64,000 bases of DNA from Peptococcaceae bacterium. Its GTDB lineage: Bacteria; Bacillota; Peptococcia; Peptococcales; Peptococcaceae. The stretch is from contig JAFQEO010000008.1 in NCBI GenBank assembly GCA_017399005.1, positions 57,648-121,647 on the forward strand. Direction: 5' to 3'. Both the position numbers and the translations under genes were made by a program. Below are positions 28,112 to 37,601 of this stretch, one piece after another (the stretch's first letter is position 1; each line of letters begins with the position of its first letter). Under the pieces are notes generated by a model. It searched no databases, was not told the DNA's origin, and saw only the letters and a program-made list of their open reading frames with translations.

Positions 28112-30284
28112 GCTGTTGGGCCGGCTTGCAAAAGAACTGAACCGGCCTCAGGGCAAAATTGCAAAAACAGTAGAATTGCTGGATGCTGGAAATACCATTC
28201 CGTTTATTGCACGATATCGTAAAGAGGTTACTGGTGAAATGGACGAGGTCGTACTTCGTCAACTGGCAGACCGTCTGCAGTACCTGCGAAATCTGGAGCA
28301 GCGTAAACAGGATGTGATAGACAGCATTGCTGAACAGGGTAAGCTGACGGAAGAACTGGAACAAAATATTCGCAATGCCGAGATTCTGCAGGAAGTGGAA
28401 GATTTATATCTGCCATATAAACAGAAACGGAAAACAAGAGCCAGCATAGCCCGTGAAAAAGGGCTGGAACCGCTGGCTGCTGCTGTTCTGGAGGGCAGTC
28501 TTGCCGTTACAGTACAGGAAGCTGCTGCTTTATACATAAATGAATCTGCTGGTGTTCTTTCAGTGGAAGATGCATTGCAGGGTGCAATGGATATTATTGC
28601 CGAAATACTGGCTGATGACGCAGAATTACGGAAAACTGCACGCCAGCTGGCATGGAACAATGGTGTTCTGGTAACGAAACTGCGTAAGTCTCTGGATGAA
28701 AATGAAACAACACCGTACGAAATGTATTATGAATATGAGGAATCGGTAAAAAAAATTCCGCCGCATCGTGTGCTGGCGGTTAATCGCGGCGAAAAAGAAG
28801 AAGTACTTTCTGTGAAAATAGAGCAGCCGGAGGGTGTCGTTTTGCAGGCTGTTGAAAATCGCTACAGTCAGAAACGCAAACCTGATGGGCAGAAGATTTT
28901 TGAAGAAGCGGCAAAAGACAGCTGGAAACGACTGATTAGCCCGGCTATCGAGCGTGAAATCCGCAATGAGCTGACAGAACGGGGCGAGGCACAGGCTATC
29001 AAAGTGTTTTCTGCCAACCTGCACAGTTTGCTGCTGCAGGCACCTGTAAAAGGCCGTGTGGTTTTAGGTGTCGACCCGGGATTCCGTACAGGCTGCAAAC
29101 TGGCGGTTGTGGATGATACCGGGAAAGTGCTGGAAGTGGGCGTAATGTACCCTCATCCCCCGCAGAAAAAATACAAAGAGGCTATGGCGCAGATGCAGCA
29201 GATGATTGCACGCTGGAATGTGGATATCATCGCAATCGGCAACGGTACAGCCTCCAGAGAATCAGAAGCTCTGGCTGCCGATGTAATCCGGCAGTGTCCG
29301 CAGGTGCAGTATATTATTGTATCAGAGGCTGGTGCATCGGTTTACTCTGCATCTCCGCTGGCAAAAGAAGAGTTTCCGGAATACGATTTATCGCTGCGAA
29401 GTGCCGTGTCTATCGCAAGACGTCTGCAGGATCCTCTGGCAGAACTGGTGAAAATCGAGCCGAAGGCTGTGGGCGTAGGCCAGTATCAGCATGATGTGGC
29501 ACAGAAAAAACTGGATGAGGCTTTAGGTGCCGTTGTGGAAGACTGCGTAAACGGCGTAGGTGTGGAAGTAAATACGGCTTCCAGCGCATTGCTGCAGTAT
29601 GTGGCCGGGCTGTCCCGCTCTACAGCAGACGGGATTGTGAAGATGCGCAATGAACAGGGCAGATTAACAAACCGAAAACAGCTGCTGAAAGTTCCGCGTC
29701 TGGGGCCAAAAGCTTTTGAACAGTGTGCAGGTTTTATCCGGATTGCCGACGGTGATAATCCGCTGGACAATACTCCTGTGCACCCGGAATCCTATAAAGC
29801 GGCAGAAAGCTTACTGAAACAGCTGGGATACGATAAAAAAGACCTGGCAACCGGAAAACTTTCCGAAATCCGTGAAAAGCTGCAGACTGTGAATGTACAT
29901 GTTGTGGCAGAACAACTGGAAATCGGGGAACCGACACTGAAGGACATTATTACTGCGCTGCAGAAACCGGGTCGTGACCCTCGTGAAGAACTGGAACCAC
30001 CGCTTCTGCGCAGTGATGTGCTGTCTATGGAGGATTTAAAACCGGGCATGGAACTGATGGGAACTGTGCGTAATGTAGTGGATTTTGGCGCCTTTGTAGA
30101 TATTGGTGTAAAACAGGATGGGCTGATTCACATTTCACAGTTTGGCAGCAGATTTATCAAACATCCGATGGAAGTTGTATCGGTTGGGGATATTATAAAA
30201 GTAACGGTTCTGGATGTGGATTTGCGCAGAGGACGCATTGCATTAACCAGAAAATCAGAGAAACAGACAGGAGAACAAAAATGA
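28071..30284 (+). CDS. tex: Tex-like RNA-binding transcription accessory protein
   Basis: A 737-aa Tex/YdcI protein, conserved but of loosely defined role in transcription and stress tolerance. In order: N-terminal helical domain, YqgF/RNase H-like domain with [19 protein letters not shown], helix-hairpin-helix segment ([16 protein letters not shown] and a second around [11 protein letters not shown]), and an S1 RNA-binding domain (about 650-725, [16 protein letters not shown]). GTG 28071, 9 bases after GGGAGGAGG, is taken as the start; ATG 28089 is an alternative. It overlaps mazF by 41 bases. Confidence 0.93.
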   Translation: MNGQNDMQEEQQSKLLGRLAKELNRPQGKIAKTVELLDAGNTIPFIARYRKEVTGEMDEVVLRQLADRLQYLRNLEQRKQDVIDSIAEQGKLTEELEQNIRNAEILQEVEDLYLPYKQKRKTRASIAREKGLEPLAAAVLEGSLAVTVQEAAALYINESAGVLSVEDALQGAMDIIAEILADDAELRKTARQLAWNNGVLVTKLRKSLDENETTPYEMYYEYEESVKKIPPHRVLAVNRGEKEEVLSVKIEQPEGVVLQAVENRYSQKRKPDGQKIFEEAAKDSWKRLISPAIEREIRNELTERGEAQAIKVFSANLHSLLLQAPVKGRVVLGVDPGFRTGCKLAVVDDTGKVLEVGVMYPHPPQKKYKEAMAQMQQMIARWNVDIIAIGNGTASRESEALAADVIRQCPQVQYIIVSEAGASVYSASPLAKEEFPEYDLSLRSAVSIARRLQDPLAELVKIEPKAVGVGQYQHDVAQKKLDEALGAVVEDCVNGVGVEVNTASSALLQYVAGLSRSTADGIVKMRNEQGRLTNRKQLLKVPRLGPKAFEQCAGFIRIADGDNPLDNTPVHPESYKAAESLLKQLGYDKKDLATGKLSEIREKLQTVNVHVVAEQLEIGEPTLKDIITALQKPGRDPREELEPPLLRSDVLSMEDLKPGMELMGTVRNVVDFGAFVDIGVKQDGLIHISQFGSRFIKHPMEVVSVGDIIKVTVLDVDLRRGRIALTRKSEKQTGEQK

Positions 30285-31411
30285 TTGCTTTAACAAATGG
30301 CAGATTATATACCATTGAACATGGTGTCGTTGAACAGGGCACCGTTTTAATGGACAATGGAAAAATTGCGGCTGTGGGTACCGATGTAATTATTCCGGCA
30401 GATGCACAGGTTATTGATGTGGAAGGCCGCATTGTAACACCGGGCTTTATTGATGCCCACACGCATATTGGTATTGATGAGGAGATTCATCAGCCAATTG
30501 GTGACGACTGCAATGAAATGACAGAACCAAACACTGCAGAACTGCGCGCAATGGATGCCATCAATTACCGGGATTTAAGCTTTCAGGATGCGGTGGAAGC
30601 AGGTATTACCACTGTTATGATTACACCGGGCAGTGCCAATGTTTTTGGCGGCCTGGTTGCGGTTATGAAAACAGCGGGGAAAACCTATAAAGAAATGCTG
30701 TTAAACGGTGAAGCCGGGCTGAAAATGGCATTCGGTGAAAATCCAAAACGGGTTTACGGTGAAAAAGACAAAACACCTTCTACCCGTATGGCAACAATGG
30801 CAATTGCCCGTCAGGGCTTTTATGAAGCAAAAGAATATCTGAACAAAAGTGAAGAAGACCGGGAATTCAGCCTGCAGACCGAACACATTGCAAAAGCTCT
30901 GGATGGTGGTATTCCAGTTCGTGCCCATGCACACCGTGCCGATGATATTATGACTGCCATTCGTCTGCGTGATGAATTTAATCTGGATTTAGTGGTGGAA
31001 CACTGTACTGACGGTCATCTGATTGTGGATGAACTGAAAGAGGCCGGTGTTCCGGTTGCGGTAGGGCCAAGCCTGAGCAATCGTGCCAAAGTGGAAATGG
31101 AAAACGTGACATTCCGCACACCGGGCGTTTTAGCCAGTGCAGGTATTGATGTAGCTATCATTACCGATGCACCATGTACACCGATTCAGTACCTGCCGAT
31201 TTGTGCCGGTATGGCAATGCGGGAAGGCATGACCGAGGAAGATGCGTTTAAAGCGCTTACCATTGTTCCTGCAAAAATTCTGAAAGTAGATGACCGCTTA
31301 GGCAGCCTGACCGCTGGGAAAGATGCCGACGTGGTTGTATGGAACAATCATCCGATGGAAATTATGGGCCGTCCGGAAAAGGTGTTTGTAAACGGAAAAC
31401 AGATTGTTTAA
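30281..31411 (+). CDS. Amidohydrolase (imidazolonepropionase-like subgroup)
   Basis: A 376-aa metal-dependent hydrolase of the TIM-barrel amidohydrolase superfamily. Visible metal-site motifs are GFIDAHTHIG (HxH), RAHAHRADD, VVEHCTDGHL and ITDAPCTP (Asp). N- and C-terminal beta-sandwich parts (LTNGRLYTIEHG; GKDADVVVWNNHPME) complete the fold. It overlaps tex by 4 bases, so it shares the transcript. The substrate is not predictable; cytosolic, no signal peptide. Confidence 0.88.
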   Translation: MIALTNGRLYTIEHGVVEQGTVLMDNGKIAAVGTDVIIPADAQVIDVEGRIVTPGFIDAHTHIGIDEEIHQPIGDDCNEMTEPNTAELRAMDAINYRDLSFQDAVEAGITTVMITPGSANVFGGLVAVMKTAGKTYKEMLLNGEAGLKMAFGENPKRVYGEKDKTPSTRMATMAIARQGFYEAKEYLNKSEEDREFSLQTEHIAKALDGGIPVRAHAHRADDIMTAIRLRDEFNLDLVVEHCTDGHLIVDELKEAGVPVAVGPSLSNRAKVEMENVTFRTPGVLASAGIDVAIITDAPCTPIQYLPICAGMAMREGMTEEDAFKALTIVPAKILKVDDRLGSLTAGKDADVVVWNNHPMEIMGRPEKVFVNGKQIV

Positions 31412-31450
31412 AGCAATCTTCAAGATTTGGTAAAAAGGTACGATAATTCA

Positions 31451-31478
31451 TTGAAATTACACGACAGAATGGTATAAT
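31451..31478 (+). promoter_or_regulatory. Promoter for the 53-codon gene
   Basis: TTGAAA (31451-31456), a 16-base spacer and TATAAT (31473-31478) lie 52 bases upstream of the small gene. A second TATAAT is at 31493-31498. Confidence 0.65.
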
Positions 31479-31530
31479 GTGTCTAGTCATTTTATAATGT
31501 CAGCATTTTGAAACCATAAGGAGGCGTGTT

Positions 31531-31692
31531 ATGAGACCGAATCGGGACAAGCTCTTATTTGAATTATCGTATTTAAACACATCGGCATTATTCGCGCTGC
31601 GTGAAAAAGTGGCACCGCTGGTGTATAACGAAGTAGCAGACCAGATGTGGGAAAAGGCAGTTATGCGTACAAGCCGCAGACTGCGCAAATAA
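31531..31692 (+). CDS. Small basic protein of unknown function, 53 aa
   Basis: A 53-codon reading frame with AAGGAGG 6 bases before ATG 31531, a promoter upstream and a terminator just after, so it is a complete single-gene unit. The protein is helical in character, with Leu/Ala-rich heptad-like spacing in the middle and a basic end (RTSRRLRK), and no membrane span. I do not recognise the family. A role in nucleic-acid binding or as a small regulator is only a guess from the charge. Confidence 0.65.
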   Translation: MRPNRDKLLFELSYLNTSALFALREKVAPLVYNEVADQMWEKAVMRTSRRLRK

Positions 31693-31705
31693 GATTCTGA
31701 CACGA

Positions 31706-31748
31706 AAAAAGCACTGTGAGGAGAAAGAACTCCACGCAGTGCTTTTTG
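31706..31748. terminator. Terminator after the small gene
   Basis: AAAAAGCACTG (31706-31716) pairs with CAGTGCTTTTT (31737-31747); an inner GAG/CTC pair extends the stem. T runs lie on both strands, so it may also serve the reverse TauE gene, which ends at 31812. Confidence 0.8.
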
Positions 31749-31811
31749 ATTTGTTATAACGGATTTTACAGCGTTTCAGCAGCCTTTAATGATACGAAAT
31801 AATGTGATAGC

Positions 31812-32561
31812 TTATAACAGACAAAATGCCTGCCAGCCGGTCATAAGTCCGGCAAAGAACAGCACCAGATAAACAATGTGCAGAAACTGGCTGCTGTCAA
31901 TCTGTTTAAAAATATATTCGCTGACAACGTAGGCAAGCAGTACAGCCGGAAACAGCAGAAGAGCAAAGTGCAGCGTCTGACCCTGATAGGCGCCGGCAGT
32001 CAGATACTGCAGAAAAATAAAGCAGGAGGAAGTGGCACCAATGGCAAACTGAGTGGCACGAATCTGTTCTTTTTTCTGAAGGTTTAACAGAATATAAATG
32101 TTAAACAGCGGGCCGCCACAGGCAAAGGCTCCCTGCATGATACCTCCGATAACGGGGATTCCGTGCAGGAAAGGATGCAGCTTTTTGCTTGCTGTCAGTT
32201 TCCAGCCGCTTCGCAGTTCATATATTCCTTTCACGGAAACCAGCAGCATCAGAATAGCTAACAGCAGCTTCATGATACCTTCCGGCAGAATTGCGGTCAG
32301 GCGTATACCGATAATACCGCCAATAACAGCAAGCGGCAGCATGATGCCGTAAACGCGCAGATTGATATGCCGATACTGTGTCAGCAGACGGGGCAGACCA
32401 TTGCAGAATACCGTCAGCACTAGAACCGGCACGATTGTTTTTACGTCCAGAAACAGCGAAAGAAACGGCAGAGCCAGAATATTACTGCCGAATCCGGCCA
32501 GACCGGATACAATACAGGCCAGAAACAGTATAAGAAAAAAGAGAATACCGGATGTTTCCAT
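31812..32561 (-). CDS. TSUP-family (TauE/SafE) anion transporter
   Basis: A 249-aa polytopic membrane protein with about eight hydrophobic helices. The family landmarks are FLACIVSGLAGFGSNILALPFL in the first half and GIMQGAFACGGPLFNIYI in the second. TSUP proteins export or import sulfite, sulfonates, sulfoacetate or other small anions. It is a lone gene, with no sulfonate-degradation genes beside it. The presence of a sulfite-reduction locus about 10-20 kb away makes sulfur anions a reasonable guess, but nothing in the sequence fixes the substrate. Confidence 0.8.
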   Translation of the reverse strand: METSGILFFLILFLACIVSGLAGFGSNILALPFLSLFLDVKTIVPVLVLTVFCNGLPRLLTQYRHINLRVYGIMLPLAVIGGIIGIRLTAILPEGIMKLLLAILMLLVSVKGIYELRSGWKLTASKKLHPFLHGIPVIGGIMQGAFACGGPLFNIYILLNLQKKEQIRATQFAIGATSSCFIFLQYLTAGAYQGQTLHFALLLFPAVLLAYVVSEYIFKQIDSSQFLHIVYLVLFFAGLMTGWQAFCLL

Positions 32562-32583
32562 AAAATCGTGCCTCTTTCGTAAA

Positions 32584-32616
32584 AAAAACAGCTGCTGAAA
32601 ATCAGCAGCTGTTTTT
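32584..32616 (-). terminator. Terminator of the alanine/glycine symporter gene
   Basis: AAAAACAGCTGCTGA (32584-32598) and TCAGCAGCTGTTTTT (32602-32616) form a perfect 15-bp stem with a 3-base loop. The A tract on the plus strand reads as a T tract for the reverse transcript. Confidence 0.9.
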
Positions 32617-32647
32617 CATTTTTTATATTGGATGGTTTGAATACAAA

Positions 32648-34018
32648 TTATTTACCTGCTTTGGAGAAGTATTCTTTTGTTGTTTTTACAACAATACCGC
32701 TCAGGCCGATGATACCGATTAAGTTCGGGATAGCCATTAAGCCGTTTGTGGTATCGGAAATCTGCCAGATGAAGGTCAGACTGCCGGAACCGCCTGCACA
32801 GCCTACGAATACGATTAAGGTGTACAGAACACGATAAGCCAGAACAGCGTAACGGTTTTTATTGAACAGGAACTCAATTGCTTTTTCGCCGTAGTATGCC
32901 CAGCCCAGAATGGTGGAGGTTGCAAACAGTACAGTACCCAGTGTTACAGCAACGCCGCCGATACCCGGGATAGCCATGTTGTACGCTGCGATACTTAATG
33001 CGGAACCGTCCAGACCGGTATCCAGAGCGCCTGTGGTCATGATAACCAGAGCAGTACAGGTACATACAATGATGGTGGTGAAGAATACTTCAAACATCCC
33101 CCAGATAGCCTGGTCGCAAGGATGTTTTGCGGAGGAGGAAGCATGTGCGATTGGCGCACTACCTAAACCTGCCTCGTTGGAAAATACGCCGCGGGCAAAA
33201 CCGTAACGCATAGCCTGCATTACACCGTAACCGGCAGCACCGCCGGCAGCAGACTGTAAGCTGAATGCTTCGGAAACGATGGTAGCCAGAGCAGCAGGAA
33301 CTTCTGCAATGTTCAGAATCAGAGCGATTGCAGCAACTACTACATAGAACATAGCCATGAATGGCACCAGTTTTTCGTTGATGGCTGCGATACGACGGAT
33401 ACCGCCCAGAATAACAGCGCCAACAAAAATCATTAATACAACACCGGTAATTACAGGATTGATACCCAGTGTGGATTCCAGCGCTACGGAGATGGAGTTC
33501 CCCTGCGTTGCGTTACCGGTACCCAGGCAGGCAATTGCTACGAAGAATGCGAAAACCATAGCCAGCCATTTCATGCCCAGACCATTCTGAATATAGTACA
33601 TAGGACCGCCGACCCACTGACCGTCTTCATTTTTTTCACGATAGGTCAGAGATAACACGATTTCGGAGTATTTGGTAACCATACCTAAGAGTGCACTGAT
33701 CCACATCCAGAAGATAGCACCAGGACCGCCGGCAGCCAGAGCTGTAGCTACACCGGTGATAGAACCGGTACCGATGGTACCTGCCATAGCGGTTGCTACC
33801 GCCTGGAACGGGCTGACACCGGATTCATCGGCTTTACCGCTTTTACCTGTGAACAGGCTGCCGATGGTATTTTTCATTACATACACAAATTTAGTGAACT
33901 GCGGGAAGCCCATACGGACGGACAGCAGTAAACCGGTACCAATCAGCAGTGTCAGCATAATTGGACCCCATACAACACCGTTGATGGCAGTGTTGATACT
34001 CATAATAACGTCTAACAT
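32648..34018 (-). CDS. Sodium:alanine/glycine symporter (AGCS, AlsT/DagA family)
   Basis: A 456-aa polytopic transporter that brings in alanine or glycine with Na+ (or H+). Landmarks are GTIGTGSITGVATALAAGGPGAIFWMW early, GGPMYYIQNGLG, and the family signature FARGVFSNEAGLGSAPIAHA. About 11 helices are visible. ATG 34018 follows AGGGGGATC at a good distance; the frame is open to 34072, but that segment (DDTYHYSIFRG) is polar and unlike the family. A promoter and a palindrome lie upstream. Confidence 0.92.
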   Translation of the reverse strand: MLDVIMSINTAINGVVWGPIMLTLLIGTGLLLSVRMGFPQFTKFVYVMKNTIGSLFTGKSGKADESGVSPFQAVATAMAGTIGTGSITGVATALAAGGPGAIFWMWISALLGMVTKYSEIVLSLTYREKNEDGQWVGGPMYYIQNGLGMKWLAMVFAFFVAIACLGTGNATQGNSISVALESTLGINPVITGVVLMIFVGAVILGGIRRIAAINEKLVPFMAMFYVVVAAIALILNIAEVPAALATIVSEAFSLQSAAGGAAGYGVMQAMRYGFARGVFSNEAGLGSAPIAHASSSAKHPCDQAIWGMFEVFFTTIIVCTCTALVIMTTGALDTGLDGSALSIAAYNMAIPGIGGVAVTLGTVLFATSTILGWAYYGEKAIEFLFNKNRYAVLAYRVLYTLIVFVGCAGGSGSLTFIWQISDTTNGLMAIPNLIGIIGLSGIVVKTTKEYFSKAGK

Positions 34019-34068
34019 AAAGTAGATCCCCCTGAAAATTGAGTAGTGATATGTGTCGTCTTTTGACA

Positions 34069-34130
34069 GCAAATATGTAACATATATGCCTGCAAGTAAC
34101 GAATTATGTAATACTGTAACACACTGTCAA
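34069..34130 (-). promoter_or_regulatory. Promoter and palindromic candidate operator upstream of the symporter
   Basis: On the reverse strand TTGACA (34125-34130), a 16-base spacer and CATAAT (34103-34108) form a promoter. Just downstream, at about +7 to +27 of the transcript, lies the near-perfect inverted repeat GCAAATATG-TAA-CATATATGC (34069-34089). It could be an operator or a small leader hairpin. Confidence 0.55.
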
Positions 34131-34516
34131 AAGCACCCGAAGGGTATTATAATACAAAATTAAAAAATTGGACAGCTTTTTTTGATGCGGAAAGAAAGGC
34201 AGAATTTATATGAACTATGGAAGATTATGTGCTCTGATTCACAGAATGTATGCTGTATACATTATTTCTGCACTAAAGATATTATTACCGGAAAGGCAAG
34301 GAAAAAACAACAATGGATTCATAAAAATATTGCTGCTGAATATATGGACAATGTTTGCACAGGGAAGAAAAGAAAACCGAGAATATAAACAATGTCTATT
34401 GAGCATAGACAAACCCTGTAATATTGTGGACGGAAAAAGACAGATGTCCATAATAAAAAGATTTGTAAAATATTTAAAATATGTATCATATTCTGAAGAA
34501 AAATGATGCATATATC
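34131..34516. other. AT-rich intergenic stretch with a doubtful 98-codon frame
   Basis: About 385 bases lie between the symporter promoter and the queH terminator. The stretch is clearly richer in A and T than its neighbours. It holds a plus-strand frame (34210-34506, 98 codons, basic, Ile/Lys/Tyr-rich) with only a weak AAAGG ribosome site, and a reverse frame over the same bases. A TATAAT (34148-34153) is in front but lacks a good -35. I do not count it as a gene. Confidence 0.4.
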
Positions 34517-34555
34517 AAAAAGAACTGCATGGTTTTTAACCATGCAGTTCTTTTT
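34517..34555. terminator. Bidirectional terminator overlapping the queH stop codon
   Basis: A perfect 18-bp stem runs from AAAAAGAACTGCATGGTT to its complement, with a TTT loop. The queH stop codon (reverse TAA at 34536-34538) lies across the loop and right arm, and the last codons of queH form the right arm. Confidence 0.9.
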
Positions 34556-35096
34556 CTTTTTTCAGCTGCTTCATGCGGTAGCGTTCTTCTTCGCTGAAAA
34601 TGCAGCCGCAGTATTTCTGCATATACAATTCCAGCTCTTTTGCTTTTGCCTGTCCGTCTTTAAAACCCGGGCGAAAATCCCGATAGAGAAATAGTACACC
34701 GTATTTTTGTGCTGCTGCTTCTCCGGCTGCGATTAAGGCATCGTGTTTCTGATAGGGGCTTACCAGCAGTGTGGTGGTGAATGAGTCAAAATGATGTTCC
34801 GCTGCATAGCGTGCGGTTTCTTCCAGGCGCACCTGATAGCAGTAGAAACAGCGATGTTCTAAATCATCAATAACAGCTTTTACAAAATTACGAAGCCCGT
34901 AGGTGTTGTCGATAATCAGCTGCATATCAATGGATTTTGCGTAGGCTTCCAGTGTGGTTTTGCGGCTTCGATATTCGGTATACGGGTGAATATTCGGGTT
35001 AAACCAGTAGCTTACCGGTTCTATGCCTTCCTGACGCAGACTGTCTACGCAGTGAATGGAGCAGGGTGCACAGCAGGTATGCAGTAAGGTATTCAT
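34536..35096 (-). CDS. queH: Epoxyqueuosine reductase QueH
   Basis: A 186-aa protein (formerly DUF208) that catalyses the last step of queuosine synthesis in tRNA, reducing epoxyqueuosine. The metal-binding cysteines are in HTCCAPCS at the N terminus and RCFYCYQVRLEETA in the middle; NPNIHPYTEY and TTLLVSPYQKHD are family blocks. It overlaps topB by 4 bases. QueH replaces the cobalamin-dependent QueG in many anaerobes. Confidence 0.93.
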   Translation of the reverse strand: MNTLLHTCCAPCSIHCVDSLRQEGIEPVSYWFNPNIHPYTEYRSRKTTLEAYAKSIDMQLIIDNTYGLRNFVKAVIDDLEHRCFYCYQVRLEETARYAAEHHFDSFTTTLLVSPYQKHDALIAAGEAAAQKYGVLFLYRDFRPGFKDGQAKAKELELYMQKYCGCIFSEEERYRMKQLKKEKELHG

Positions 35097-37345
35097 GGCT
35101 GTGTTGCCTCCTTTTTATCGGGCTGTATATCAGATTGGACCGGCGAATTTTCGCTCTGTGATGGTGCAGATGACTGTACAGTACGCGGCGCAAATTCCAT
35201 ACGGAAATTGACATACTGTTCACCGGGTTCCATGTAAAAAATGGCATTATACTGTTTTCCAGCTTTGGATGTCAGATTATTGACCTGCATTTTTCCGGTA
35301 GATAACAGCTCGGCAGCCATGTCGGCTGTCAGGGTGATGCCCCGGGCCTGCAGATATTTATTGTTTTTCCATAAGCTGAAATTGCATTTGTGTTCCATAC
35401 GGAAACCGTCACAGTAAAACGACTTGTCGCTTTCAATGACATTCTGGCCGCATTTCGGGCATTTGCCAACCACACGGCGCAGTGTGCCTTTTCGGCTGAC
35501 TGCCTGCACCTGTTCCATAGAGCTGTTTTCTGCCACGGTCTGCTGCACATACTGGCGGATTTCCTGCATAAACTGCTCCGGATTGCCTTTGCCGTCACAG
35601 ATTTCCTGAAGCTGCAGTTCCCATTGTGCCGTCATTTCCACCTGCCGGATGGATTCAGGCACCAGCTGGATAAACATGATACCCTGCTGTGTTGGATACA
35701 GATTTTTTTTGCGTCGCTCTACGTAACCGACGGTAATCAGTTTTTCAATAATTCCGGCCCGAGTGGCAGGTGTCCCAAGCCCTTTGCCTTTCATACTTTC
35801 TTTCAGCGATTTATCATCAATTTCCCGGCTGGCTTTTTCCATAGCGGTTAATAGTGTTGCCTCGGTGTATGGTTTTGGCGGTGTTGTTTCCTTTTCCAGA
35901 ATGTTTATCTTATCCAGATGCACACGCTGGTTTAAGGCGATACCGGTCAGAATCTGCTGGTCATCTTCTTTATCCTCTTTGTCGTCAGTTTTTGCATCTT
36001 CCTGCTGGTTTGCCGGTTTTGCAGAGAGTGTGCGCTCCACCAGTGTCCAGCCTTCGTCGATGATAATACGACCGGTCGCTTTGAAAATATCTTTCTGGTT
36101 ATCCAGTGTGATTTCCAGTTTTGTTTCGTCGTATACTTTTTTCCCGGACAGAGCCACAATCATGCGAATCATAATCAGTTTCAGCACGTTGTTTTCACGA
36201 GGAGTCAGTTTCTGAGGCTGATACTGATGAATATTGTTTGTCACAATAATGGCATGGTGGTCGCTGACTTTGACATCGTTGATGATTCGCTTATCCAGCA
36301 GCAGTTTTTTTGATGCAATCTGCTGAATAAATGGTACACTTTCGGGATAAACCGATGCTATTTTTTTGAGAAGCTGCGGAATTTGCGGCTTCATATCGGT
36401 AGTCAGATACCGGCTGTCGGTTCTCGGATAGGTAATAAATTTATGTTTTTCGTAGAGATTCTGGGCAATACTTAGTGTTTCCTGTGCTGTATAGCCAAAG
36501 CGACGATTGGCTTCACGCTGCAGTTCTGTCAGGTCAAAGAGCAGAGGGCGGTCCTCATTTTTGCGGCTGGTGTCCAGCTTTGTTACGGTACCATCCATAC
36601 CGGTCAGTTCTTTCTGCAGTTTCAGAGCTTCCTCTTTCTGTTCAAGCCGGTTTATATTGCCGCGATGCCACAGCGCACGAATACCGCCAAAAATCCCCTG
36701 CAACTGATAATAAGGTGCTGCCTGAAAATTTTCGATAGCCTGCTGACGTTCTACAATCAATGCCAGAGTCGGAGTCTGCACACGGCCCACGGTCAGTTTC
36801 GTGCCGTACCGGATGGTAAACAGACGGGTAAAGTTAATCCCTACAAGCCAGTCGGCTTCGCTGCGGCAGCGTGCACTCTGATATAACCGCTGGTATTCGG
36901 TATTGTCTTTCAGCGAATCAAAACCATCCCGGATAGCTTCATCGGTCATGGAGCTAATCCAGAGTCTGCGAATCACGCAGTTTTGCGGAGGTTTAGACAG
37001 ACGCAGCACATATTCAAAAATCAGCTGGCCTTCCCGCCCGGCATCAGTTGCACAGATAATTTCTTCGCTGCGGCTAATTAACTGCTGCACAATCTGAAAC
37101 TGACTTTTTGTGGAAGATACAATTTCATATCGAAACTGAGCCGGCATAATGGGGAGTGTTTCCATTTTCCAGCGCCGCAGAGATTCATCATATTCTTCCG
37201 GGTTTGCCAGCTGCACCAGGTGACCGATGCACCAGGTAACCAGATAGCCGCTGCCTTCCAGATAACCGTTTCGTTTTTGCGCAGCGCCGAGAACATTGGC
37301 GATATCTCTTGCCACACTCGGTTTTTCTGCAATCACAAGTTTCAT
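35093..37345 (-). CDS. topB: DNA topoisomerase III (type IA)
   Basis: A 750-aa type IA topoisomerase that relaxes and decatenates DNA. It opens with the TOPRIM domain (LVIAEKPSVARDIANVLG, then ATDAGREGQLI). The active-site tyrosine is in KFITYPRTDSRYL and GLGTPATRAGIIEKL follows. A C-terminal zinc-ribbon-like region has CPKCGQNV and C..C spacing around residue 650. A charged linker (about 455-480, E/D/K-rich) precedes the domain-IV region. A 7-bp hairpin (CCGGCAG at 37371, CTGCCGG at 37384) lies just upstream of its ribosome site. Confidence 0.95.
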   Translation of the reverse strand: MKLVIAEKPSVARDIANVLGAAQKRNGYLEGSGYLVTWCIGHLVQLANPEEYDESLRRWKMETLPIMPAQFRYEIVSSTKSQFQIVQQLISRSEEIICATDAGREGQLIFEYVLRLSKPPQNCVIRRLWISSMTDEAIRDGFDSLKDNTEYQRLYQSARCRSEADWLVGINFTRLFTIRYGTKLTVGRVQTPTLALIVERQQAIENFQAAPYYQLQGIFGGIRALWHRGNINRLEQKEEALKLQKELTGMDGTVTKLDTSRKNEDRPLLFDLTELQREANRRFGYTAQETLSIAQNLYEKHKFITYPRTDSRYLTTDMKPQIPQLLKKIASVYPESVPFIQQIASKKLLLDKRIINDVKVSDHHAIIVTNNIHQYQPQKLTPRENNVLKLIMIRMIVALSGKKVYDETKLEITLDNQKDIFKATGRIIIDEGWTLVERTLSAKPANQQEDAKTDDKEDKEDDQQILTGIALNQRVHLDKINILEKETTPPKPYTEATLLTAMEKASREIDDKSLKESMKGKGLGTPATRAGIIEKLITVGYVERRKKNLYPTQQGIMFIQLVPESIRQVEMTAQWELQLQEICDGKGNPEQFMQEIRQYVQQTVAENSSMEQVQAVSRKGTLRRVVGKCPKCGQNVIESDKSFYCDGFRMEHKCNFSLWKNNKYLQARGITLTADMAAELLSTGKMQVNNLTSKAGKQYNAIFYMEPGEQYVNFRMEFAPRTVQSSAPSQSENSPVQSDIQPDKKEATQP

Positions 37346-37478
37346 AATCGTAATCCTTTTTTATGGGAATCCGGCAGTCTTTGCTGCCGGTAGAAATAAT
37401 AACGCAGTGTTATCGTTTGCCTGCCTGTTATTGTATCATAAATTACCACACTCAGCAGGTTTTTTTTATAAATTTCTG

Positions 37479-37505
37479 TTGCTTCCCGTGAATTTGTGAT
37501 ATACT
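37479..37505 (+). promoter_or_regulatory. Extended -10 promoter for dapF-zapA
   Basis: TTGCTT (37479-37484) and TG-A-TATACT (37497-37505) with a 15-base spacer. The extended TGn element compensates for the short spacer. A reverse TACAAT with TG in front (plus-strand 37430-37435) may serve topB. Confidence 0.5.
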
Positions 37506-37601
37506 GAAACAGGTATTTTATGCCGTGTTGTTGTAAATAAACACAGAAAACCAGTTTACGATACAGAAGATAAACATATAAAAAAACAGGAGGGATTTGT
37601 A

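Noticed and set aside
34210..34506. 98-codon plus-strand reading frame in the AT-rich gap
   Set aside because: Weak ribosome site, no convincing -35 element, composition unlike the neighbours, and an equally long frame on the other strand.
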